Origin: Deltaproteobacteria bacterium
Lineage (GTDB): Bacteria; Myxococcota_A; UBA9160; SMWR01
Length of the DNA: 22,802 nucleotides
Reading direction: 5' to 3'
NCBI GenBank assembly: GCA_019313605.1
Contig: JAFDAW010000016.1
Span: forward strand, 1-22,802
In this document: positions 6,996 through 13,248 of the stretch, piece after piece
Position numbering within the stretch: the first letter of the stretch is position 1
Layout of the letters: each line of letters starts with the position of its first letter
Made by a program: the position numbers and the translations under genes
The notes under the pieces: generated by a model
The model's input: only the letters and a program-made list of their open reading frames with translations
What the model was told of the DNA's origin: nothing
Database searches by the model: none

Positions 6996-7694
6996 GTGGC
7001 GGATTCGAGCTTCGACGACGCGATTGCAATTCTGGGCGGCACTGGAGAACAGGGGCTGGGGCTCGCGCTGCGCTTTGCGAGGGCTGGCCGCCCCGTCCTG
7101 ATCGGATCCAGGAACTTCGAACGCGCGAACGCTGCGGCCGAGCGCATCCGCACGGCGGTTCCCGGGGCCAAGGTCTCGGGTGGTGAGAATTCGGAGGTCT
7201 GCCTCCGCGCACAGGTGATCATCCTCTCGGTCCCATTCGAAAACACCGCCAGTACTGTCAAAGCGATCCGAGAAGCCCTGATCGAGGGCCAGATCGTGGT
7301 GTCGATGGGCGTACCGCTGGCTTCCGCCACCGGAGGCCCGGCGACCCAAATCATCGGAGTCTGGCAGGGCTCCTGCGCAGAAATGGTCGCCGCGCTGCTG
7401 CCAGAGGACGTACACGCGGTCTCGGCGTTTCAGAACGTCGCCGCGCATCGCCTCCACGACCTGGATCAGCCGGTCGAATGCGACGTGTTGGTTTCGGGGG
7501 ATCCTCAGCCCCGCAAGCGGATCATGGCGCTTTGCGAACTCGTGCCGGGCCTCCGCGGGATCGATGGGGGGCCCATTGCCAATGCCCGAATCGCGGAGTC
7601 GATCACCGCGCTGCTGATCGGTTTGAACATCCGCTACCGGGTTTCGGACGGCACAGGAATCCGTTTCACGGGCCTCCCGGACAGCGATTCCTGA
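6996..7694 (+). CDS. npdG: F420:NADP oxidoreductase-like protein (NPDG family)
   Basis: A 232-residue protein with an N-terminal Rossmann fold (GGTGEQG at residues 14-20, then GSRNFERA, which would bind the NADP phosphate). Family-specific segments are AVSAFQNVAAHRLHDLDQPVECDVLVSGD and, near the C-terminus, GIDGGPIANARIAESITALL followed by GIRFTGLP. These match the NADPH-dependent F420 reductase (NpdG/Fno) family, which moves hydride between F420 and NADP. The alternative is a related NADP-binding oxidoreductase of unknown substrate. The GTG at 6996 is preceded only by a weak AGG. The gene stands alone, divergent from the DUF971 gene with a 77-bp gap. No F420 biosynthesis gene is in the window. 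Confidence 0.85.
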   Translation: MADSSFDDAIAILGGTGEQGLGLALRFARAGRPVLIGSRNFERANAAAERIRTAVPGAKVSGGENSEVCLRAQVIILSVPFENTASTVKAIREALIEGQIVVSMGVPLASATGGPATQIIGVWQGSCAEMVAALLPEDVHAVSAFQNVAAHRLHDLDQPVECDVLVSGDPQPRKRIMALCELVPGLRGIDGGPIANARIAESITALLIGLNIRYRVSDGTGIRFTGLPDSDS

Positions 7695-8020
7695 AAATCC
7701 CCGCAGTACACTCGCTGAATGAACATCAAACCAATGATTTCAGGGGGTTACGGGCCCGATGGGGGCTAGAGTTGCACATCGCGCCAAATCGACCGCCGAA
7801 GGGCGGATAAAAAGCCATTCAAGCTCAATAGGTTGTGGCTCACGACCTAGATAAGCACCAGATTTTGTGGAAATTCTATTGACGCTCCAGCACGCTGGGA
7901 GTACACAGAACCGACGGGGATGAGACAGTCTTTTCGGTGGCCTGGGGGGTTTCAAATTATACAGGCGGTCGTCGGAGAGAAGCGAGTTTGACGAGGGATG
8001 GAGGACCCGAATCCGACTCG

Positions 8021-8045
8021 GGGGCTCTGGAAGTTCCGGAGCCTC
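8021..8045. repeat. Short hairpin in the nrdJ upstream region
   Basis: The arms GGGGCTCTGGA and TCCGGAGCCTC pair over 11 positions, two of them G-U wobbles in RNA, around a 3-base AGT loop. It is part of the cluster of inverted repeats ahead of nrdJ. There is no T-run after it, so it is not an obvious intrinsic terminator. Confidence 0.6.
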
Positions 8046-8113
8046 TCTCATCTCCGGGATGGCTGGGCCCGCCTCGAAGGCGGCCTCGCGATCACTTCGC
8101 TCCAACCTAGTGA

Positions 8114-8180
8114 CCATCCATTGCGACTGGCGATACTGCGGTCATCCGTGTCTTGCAGTATCGCCAGTCGCAATGGATGG
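8114..8180. repeat. Perfect 26-bp inverted repeat with 15-base loop
   Basis: Left arm 8114-8139 begins CCATCCATTGCGACTGGCGA and right arm 8155-8180 is its exact reverse complement, 26 of 26 pairs. The loop spans 8140-8154. The structure lies about 140 bp upstream of the chosen nrdJ start. There is no T-tract on either side, which argues against a standard terminator. A perfect stem this long is unexpected by chance and may be a mobile-element remnant, a regulatory hairpin or an RNase III target. Confidence 0.95.
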
Positions 8181-8320
8181 AAACCGGGAGTAATCGGGGA
8201 AGCGAAGAGAGTGCGACAGGCACACCAAAGAAGTGATTGAATTCAAAGAGCGCTGTCGGTAGACGCGCAAGCAATATGGCGCACGGCGTAGATTGGTCAT
8301 CGCGTCGGCAAAAAGGGGGG

Positions 8321-11095
8321 ATGGTGAAAGGCAGCGAGACGACAGACGGCACCCGGGAGCAAGGGAAACTCCATGCTGTGGGGGAGAAGAAGAGAAAACG
8401 CCGAACTCCGAAGGGAATGACGGTCTCGCGACATTTCACCACCGCCGGCGAAGAACCCTACGACTTCGTCGAATGGGAAACTCGAAGCGCGAAGATCGCC
8501 AACGAAAACGGCGAAATCGTTTTCGAGCAGACCGACGTCGAAGTACCCAAGACATGGTCGCAGCTCGCCACCAACGTAGTCGTCTCCAAATATTTCCGCG
8601 GACACATGGGAACTCCCGAGCGCGAAAACAGCGTCCGGCAGCTGATCGACCGCGTAGTGGGTCGAATCCGCGAATGGGGCGATGCCTCGGGCTACTTCCG
8701 CACCCCGGAAGACTCACAGACTTTTTCGGATGAGCTCAAGCACATCCTGCTCACCCAGCGCATGTCGTTCAACAGCCCGGTCTGGTTCAACCTGGGCGTC
8801 AAGAACAATACGCAGCAGGCCAGCGCGTGCTTCATCAACTCCGTCGACGACACCATGGAATCCATCATGGATCTCGCGAAGACAGAGGCCATGCTCTTCA
8901 AAGGCGGATCCGGCACGGGATCGAACCTTTCGAAGATTCGATCGTCGAGAGAGACGCTTGCCGGGGGCGGCACGGCATCGGGCCCGGTTTCGTTCATGCG
9001 CGGCTTCGACGCCTTCGCAGGCGTGGTGAAGTCCGGCGGCAAGACCCGTCGCGCGGCGAAGATGGTGATCTTGAACGCGAACCATCCGGACATCATGGAA
9101 TTCATCCGGAGCAAGTCCGAAGAAGAGAAGAAGGCCCACGCACTCATCGATACGGGTTACGACGGCGGCTTCAACGTTCCCGGCGGCGCCTACGACTCGG
9201 TGTTCTACCAGAATGCGAATCACTCGGTTCGGGTCACCGACTCGTTCATGCGTTCCGCACAGGCGGGCAGCAATTGGGAGACCCACAGCGTCACCACCGG
9301 CGAGGTGATCGACGAGTTCAAGGCCCGCGACGTGCTGAATGAAATGGCGGAGGCCGCACACCAGTGTGGCGATCCCGGCATTCAGTACGACTCGACGATC
9401 AACCGCTGGAATCCCGTCAAGGCTTCGGGGAGAATCAACTCCAGCAATCCGTGCTCGGAGTACATGTTCCTCGATGACACGGCCTGCAACCTCGCCAGTC
9501 TCAACCTGATGACCTTCCTCGACGAAGCCGCCGAGTTCGACATCGCCAGCTTCCGGCACGTGGCGAGGCTTACGATCCTCGCCCAGGAGATCATGGTCGA
9601 TCACGCCGACTACCCGACGCCGGCGATTGCCCGCAACAGCCATCTCTTCCGACCGCTGGGCCTCGGCTACGCGAATCTCGGCGCACTCTTGATGAGCTAC
9701 GGGCTGCCCTACGACAGCGCCGAGGGGCGAAACCTCGCAGCGGCGCTGACCTCGTTGATGTGCGGCGAGGCCTACCACACGAGCGCGGACATCGCGGACG
9801 CGATGGGTCCATTCCCGCGCTATCGGATGAACCGCAAGCCCTTCCTCGAAGTCATCAAGATGCACGAGGAAGCGGCTCTCGCGATTTCGAGCGAAGGGGT
9901 TTCAGAGCCCCTGCTCGCCGCAGCTCGAGAGAGTTGGCACGCCGCCTACGAAACGGGCCGCAAGTCCGGATTCAAAAACGGGCAGGTGTCGGTGCTCGCT
10001 CCGACGGGCACGATCGCCTTCATGATGGATTGCGACACGACCGGTGTCGAGCCGGATATTGCACTCGTCAAATACAAGAAGCTCGTCGGTGGTGGTTATC
10101 TCAAGATCGTCAACAACACCGTGCCGAAGGCTCTCGAAAAGCTCGGCTACGATGAGGCGGAGATCGAAGAGATCACCGGCTACATCAGCGAACAGGAAAC
10201 GATCGAGGGTGCACCCGGACTGAAAGAGTCCGACCTCCCGGTCTTCGATTGCGCGTTCCGGCCTCAAAACGGCAAGCGCAGCATCGCATGGATGGGCCAC
10301 ATCCGGATGATGAGCGCCGTGCAGCCCTTCCTCTCGGGAGCAATCAGCAAGACGGTAAACCTGCCCGCAGACGCAACCGTCGATGACGTCGCGCAGGCTT
10401 ACGTCGCGGGTTGGGAACTGGGCCTCAAGGCCCTGGCCGTCTACCGCGATGGGAGCAAGCGCACCCAACCGCTGAACACCGGCGAGGAAAAGGGGATTGA
10501 CGGAAAACTCGCGGAAGTCCGCCCGATTCGAAAGAAGCTCGAAGACGAGCGCACCGCGATCACCCATAAGTTCGTGATCGCGGGGCACGAGGGGTACCTC
10601 ACCGTCGGTCTCTACGAGGACGGTCAGCCCGGCGAGATCTTCCTGCGAATGGCCAAGGAAGGCAGCACGGTCTCCGGCCTGATGGACACGATCGCGACGA
10701 TGACGTCAATTTCGCTGCAGTACGGCGTTCCGCTGCGCGCGCTGGTGGACAAGTTCAGCCACACGCGTTTCGAGCCCGCGGGTTTTACCAACAATTCGTC
10801 CATCCCGATCGCAAAGTCCGTGATGGACTACGTGTTCCGCTTCCTCGGCAACCGCTACCTGCAGAGCGATACGATCGAAGACGAGCAAGAGGATCGGCAG
10901 AGCGAAAGCCCCGCCGAACCACAGCCACTTCGATCGGCCGTCGCGGGCGGATCCGGCGATCGAGCCCAGAGCCAAAGACAGGGATTCATCAATCAGGCGG
11001 ATGCCCCGAGCTGTCACAGCTGTGGCTCCATCATGATTCGCAGCGGCACTTGTTACAAGTGCTTCAATTGCGGGGAGACCAGCGGCTGTAGTTGA
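8321..11095 (+). CDS. nrdJ: Class II (adenosylcobalamin-dependent) ribonucleoside-diphosphate reductase
   Basis: A reductase of about 924 residues that makes deoxyribonucleotides using coenzyme B12 to generate the thiyl radical, so it needs no oxygen. Key features are ASACFINSVDDTMESI near the start of the barrel, KGGSGTGSN, the active-site NPCSE with Cys378 and Glu380, and LAPTGTIAFMMDCDTTGVEPD. The C-terminus is a zinc-ribbon-like module with six cysteines (898, 901, 911, 914, 917, 923), typical of NrdJ_Z, where a cysteine pair re-reduces the active site. The start is uncertain: the frame opens at a TTG at 8237, ATG codons lie at 8276, 8321 and 8417, and I chose 8321 because AGGGGGG directly precedes it. 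The first 32 residues include a KKRKRR patch outside the conserved fold. It is a single gene with a long leader. Confidence 0.96.
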   Translation: MVKGSETTDGTREQGKLHAVGEKKRKRRTPKGMTVSRHFTTAGEEPYDFVEWETRSAKIANENGEIVFEQTDVEVPKTWSQLATNVVVSKYFRGHMGTPERENSVRQLIDRVVGRIREWGDASGYFRTPEDSQTFSDELKHILLTQRMSFNSPVWFNLGVKNNTQQASACFINSVDDTMESIMDLAKTEAMLFKGGSGTGSNLSKIRSSRETLAGGGTASGPVSFMRGFDAFAGVVKSGGKTRRAAKMVILNANHPDIMEFIRSKSEEEKKAHALIDTGYDGGFNVPGGAYDSVFYQNANHSVRVTDSFMRSAQAGSNWETHSVTTGEVIDEFKARDVLNEMAEAAHQCGDPGIQYDSTINRWNPVKASGRINSSNPCSEYMFLDDTACNLASLNLMTFLDEAAEFDIASFRHVARLTILAQEIMVDHADYPTPAIARNSHLFRPLGLGYANLGALLMSYGLPYDSAEGRNLAAALTSLMCGEAYHTSADIADAMGPFPRYRMNRKPFLEVIKMHEEAALAISSEGVSEPLLAAARESWHAAYETGRKSGFKNGQVSVLAPTGTIAFMMDCDTTGVEPDIALVKYKKLVGGGYLKIVNNTVPKALEKLGYDEAEIEEITGYISEQETIEGAPGLKESDLPVFDCAFRPQNGKRSIAWMGHIRMMSAVQPFLSGAISKTVNLPADATVDDVAQAYVAGWELGLKALAVYRDGSKRTQPLNTGEEKGIDGKLAEVRPIRKKLEDERTAITHKFVIAGHEGYLTVGLYEDGQPGEIFLRMAKEGSTVSGLMDTIATMTSISLQYGVPLRALVDKFSHTRFEPAGFTNNSSIPIAKSVMDYVFRFLGNRYLQSDTIEDEQEDRQSESPAEPQPLRSAVAGGSGDRAQSQRQGFINQADAPSCHSCGSIMIRSGTCYKCFNCGETSGCS

Positions 11096-11146
11096 AAAAA
11101 AGGGGTTAACGGCGTCTCGAACTTGGGGGGGTAAGAGGCGCCGGGG

Positions 11147-11190
11147 AGCGCGGAGCCGCCCCGGTCTATCGACCGGGTGCGCTCCGCGCT
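11147..11190. terminator. Strong nested hairpin between convergent genes
   Basis: An outer stem AGCGCGGAGC (11147-11156) pairs perfectly with 11181-11190. An inner 7-bp stem CCCGGTC/GACCGGG (11160-11166 with 11171-11177) encloses a TATC loop. It lies 51 bp after the nrdJ stop and 88 bp before the end of the convergent secreted-protein gene, so it may end transcripts from both sides. It lacks a following T-run, so its action as an intrinsic terminator is uncertain. Confidence 0.6.
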
Positions 11191-11278
11191 TCTGGTTTCA
11201 GCGCACGGCAAACTCCGCCACCGGGTCGAAAAACCACAGGCGACCCCGATGGCGGTCTGGCGGTGAGATCGATCTGGC

Positions 11279-11713
11279 TCAGTAGATCCAGCGGCCGCCC
11301 TGGTAGCGGAAGATCTCCGTCACCGGAAGCGAGGAGGCGACCGTGCACTTCGAGGCGTCTACCCCATCACAGCTGTAGACCTGCTCGTTGTAGCGAAGAA
11401 TCCCCACGAACGGCGCCGCAGGATGTCCCGTGGGCCGCAACTCCACCGTGAAGCCCTCTTCGAAACCGCGATAGGTGATGATATTGTCGCTCGGACCGGG
11501 CTGCATGATCGGGTTCTCGCGGTTCTGGACCTCGTTTTCTTCCATCTTGGCCATCCAGGTTCGCGCGAACTCCGAAAACGAGGTTCGAGCCCTCTCGTCA
11601 GCAGAGTCGGGAATGGACGCAACGTCATCCGCAAGGACCGGGGCTGCCATTAACAGCAAGGCCGCAGCGAGCGTGCAGATGGAGATGAGTTTCGAGGGCG
11701 ATAACCGGTTCAT
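11279..11713 (-). CDS. Secreted protein of unknown function
   Basis: A 144-residue protein with a clear Sec signal peptide: a basic start (MNRLSPSK), a hydrophobic core (LAAALLLMAA) and a cleavage site after VLA near residue 28. The mature part has an acidic helical segment (about 30-65) and then a beta-rich region with two cysteines (YSCDGVDASKC), which may form a disulphide. It ends GGRWIY. I do not recognise a named domain. The start at 11713 is fixed by AAGGAG with 7 bp spacing; the frame is open much further upstream, but that part is the shadow of the divergent gene. The start codon lies within the span of an 11-bp inverted repeat. Confidence 0.8.
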   Translation of the reverse strand: MNRLSPSKLISICTLAAALLLMAAPVLADDVASIPDSADERARTSFSEFARTWMAKMEENEVQNRENPIMQPGPSDNIITYRGFEEGFTVELRPTGHPAAPFVGILRYNEQVYSCDGVDASKCTVASSLPVTEIFRYQGGRWIY

Positions 11714-11756
11714 ATTGAAGCTCCTTGGGAGATTGGCTCCCTCGCACCGGTTATCG
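11699..11756 (-). promoter_or_regulatory. Inverted repeat enclosing the ribosome-binding site of the secreted-protein gene
   Basis: Arms at 11699-11709 (CGATAACCGGT) and 11746-11756 (ACCGGTTATCG) are exact reverse complements, 36 bases apart. In the minus-strand transcript they would bracket the AAGGAG ribosome-binding site and the ATG, with a smaller GGGAG/CTCCC stem inside. This could be a translation-control hairpin, or as DNA a dyad operator between the two divergent genes. Confidence 0.65.
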
Positions 11757-11795
11757 GCTGAATCCTGACCTCGCTGAAGCAGCGAGCAATACCCC

Positions 11796-12665
11796 GTGAC
11801 GACGCTCACAGACCTGCTACCCAACACCGCAATGCAGGATACGTCGTTTCCAAGCGATTTTGTAAGGGCATTGGCCCCGGCGCTGCAGCAGGCCGCATCG
11901 ATCGCCCGCTCCCTGGAGGGGCGCGTTTCCAATCGCCCCAAGCTCGGTGAGGCAACCGAGGTGAAAGCCGCCCTCACGGCCGCTGACACGGAATCCCAGG
12001 AGGCGCTGCTGGCCCCCCTGCTGGAGCACTTCCCACAGGTGAAGCTGGAAGCGGAAGAGGACACTCCGTCCGTTTCGCGTTTTTCGGATTCTGGCGACGC
12101 GTTGGTCGTGATCGACCCGATCGACGGCACCTTGCGTTTCTATCTCGAAGGAAAGGGCCCATACGCGGTGATGATCGGTTTGGCGATTCGCGATCGATAC
12201 GAGGCGAGCCTGGTGGCCCTACCGCGCGAACAACTCTGTTTCGATGCCGTGAGAGGCCGCGGCGCCCGGATTTGCCAAGAGGATGCAGCCGCCAAAGCAA
12301 TTGCACTTGGCGAGGCCACCGGAAATCGGATTCTGGTGTCTCACAATCTCCCGAGCAGCGCGGTCGAGAGGCTGCAGGAACACGGCTACGAAGTCGCCGC
12401 CGCATCCGGCGGTGCGATCTCGGTCGCCCCGTTGATCCCGGGTGTCTGCGCGGGCCTCCGACTGGTGCGCGAAAATCCAGAGGGCGTGAGCATCCGCGGC
12501 CGAATCGGCGCATTGATCTCGGCGGAAGCAGGAGCCCTCGTAATGGGCGCAACCGCCCCCTTCACCCCCAAAATCCGAACCCCCGCCCCAGCCCTGCTGA
12601 TCGCCACCAACGAAACCATCCTGACGCACCTGCAGGAAGCCCTCTCCACCATACCGGACTGCTAG
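11796..12665 (+). CDS. IMPase/CysQ-superfamily protein with a degenerate metal site
   Basis: A 289-residue member of the inositol-monophosphatase/bisphosphate-nucleotidase superfamily. It keeps the EAEED motif (Glu87/Glu88) and DPIDGT (107-112). The C-terminal motif, normally W-D-x-A-A-G followed by EAGG, here reads SIRGRIGALISAEAGA, so the third metal-ligand Asp is replaced by Arg234 and the Trp by Ile. It may be a diverged phosphatase using fewer metals, a binding protein or a non-catalytic paralogue; I cannot tell from sequence. The GTG at 11796 was taken as start, with only a weak ribosome-binding site, and an ATG at 11832 is an alternative. It is divergent from the secreted-protein gene with an 82-bp gap. 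It is a distant paralogue of the phosphatase at 5772-6539. Confidence 0.83.
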   Translation: MTTLTDLLPNTAMQDTSFPSDFVRALAPALQQAASIARSLEGRVSNRPKLGEATEVKAALTAADTESQEALLAPLLEHFPQVKLEAEEDTPSVSRFSDSGDALVVIDPIDGTLRFYLEGKGPYAVMIGLAIRDRYEASLVALPREQLCFDAVRGRGARICQEDAAAKAIALGEATGNRILVSHNLPSSAVERLQEHGYEVAAASGGAISVAPLIPGVCAGLRLVRENPEGVSIRGRIGALISAEAGALVMGATAPFTPKIRTPAPALLIATNETILTHLQEALSTIPDC

Positions 12666-12714
12666 GCGAATCTCGCTCGTAATCCCGCGCGATCGAATTG
12701 CGGCTTGGGTGCCT

Positions 12715-12872
12715 GAGTTTGGGGGTGGCGGAGGTCCCTCCGCGAATGGCTCGCCCGCCAAGGGGACGGTCCTTTAGCCACGCGATTTCTCAATCAGTGA
12801 AGTGCGTGGAATGCGGGGATCCGAGGCGGGCTGCGCTGATTTCGCTGCGCGACCTCCACCACCCCCAAACTC
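12715..12872 (+). repeat. Palindromic element, copy A (158 bp)
   Basis: The outer arms 12715-12736 (GAGTTTGGGGGTGG and on) and 12851-12872 pair at 21 of 22 positions. The core 12742-12845 starts GCGAATGGCTCGCCCGCC and ends GGCGGGCTGCGCTGATTTCG plus a final C. Within the core, GCGAA pairs with TTCGC and GCCCGCC with GGCGGGC, leaving a conserved internal loop. A copy-specific CCACGC/GCGTGG stem closes the centre. The core is shared with copies B and C; the arms are not. The direct repeat TGCGGCTT at 12699 and 12877 flanks the element but is not flush with its ends. Confidence 0.9.
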
Positions 12873-12946
12873 GCGATGCGGCTTCGGATATTGGGGCGGT
12901 TGAAATGTCCGTGTACTTCCCGCGGTGCAAACGAGAGACCGTGCGC

Positions 12947-13113
12947 GGTGTGGTTCCGGGGGGCGGGGAGGTCTCGCAGCGAAATCAGCGCAGCCCGCCT
13001 CGGATACTGGCATCCAGAAACGTTCACTTCGTGAGATGACATCGGCACAAGGCCCGTCCCCTTGGCGGGCGAGCCATTCGCGAAGAGACCTCCCCGCCCC
13101 CCGGAACCACACC
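12947..13113 (-). repeat. Palindromic element, copy B (167 bp, inverted)
   Basis: The outer arms 12947-12975 and 13085-13113 are perfect reverse complements over 29 bp, including a run of six G and a run of four G in the left arm. The core (12979-13081) lies in the opposite orientation to copies A and C. It has the same 24-base left block and 27-base right block as copy A. Its central part is different, with small TCAC/GTGA and CTGG/CCAG stems. The arm sequence is unrelated to those of A and C except for being G-rich. Confidence 0.92.
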
Positions 13114-13248
13114 AGGCAGAATGCCCGCGATATCAAAACAACCCGGTCAACTGGGCCCCGGCTAGTGAAACTCTCTCATAAGATCACGGAACTGTCCGGG
13201 CAGCCGGTGGCACTCAGCGAATAACCCCGGCAGGTCTGCGCGGGCAGG

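Larger units (their letters stand above)
7695..8320 (+). other. Long non-coding, structured region upstream of nrdJ
   Basis: No convincing gene is visible in these 626 bases. Several inverted repeats occur in the downstream half: an 11-bp stem at 8021-8045 with a 3-base loop, a 5-bp stem at 8069-8083, and a perfect 26-bp stem at 8114-8180. A possible promoter is TTGACG at 7879-7884 with TACACA at 7902-7907, spaced 17 bp, which is only a moderate match. I found neither a B12-box for a cobalamin riboswitch nor an NrdR-box pair. Confidence 0.5.
12666..13248. other. Non-coding region between convergent genes, holding two palindromic elements
   Basis: No gene is supported in these 583 bases between the 3' ends of the IMPase-like gene and the ETF-QO gene. 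Open frames here only reflect the GC-rich repeats. The region is dominated by two related palindromic elements in opposite orientation, 12715-12872 and 12947-13113, with 74 bp between them and 135 bp after the second. Confidence 0.8.

Noticed and set aside
8211..8226. GTGCGAC resembling the 5' end of a group II intron
   Set aside because: There is no domain V hairpin and no reverse transcriptase. A match this short is expected by chance.
7695..8320. Cobalamin riboswitch ahead of the B12-dependent reductase
   Set aside because: I looked for the B12 box and the conserved GCCACTG element and found neither.
8714..9865. Open frame of 383 codons antisense to nrdJ
   Set aside because: It is a shadow of the reductase gene with no recognisable domain.
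12699..12884. TGCGGCTT direct repeats as target-site duplication of element A
   Set aside because: They are 8 and 4 bases away from the element ends, unequal in spacing, and copies B and C lack a comparable pair.
12698..13224. Several overlapping 80-120 codon frames with repeated peptides such as SLREWLARQGDGP
   Set aside because: They are translations of the palindromic elements in different frames and orientations. The similarity between them reflects the DNA repeat.
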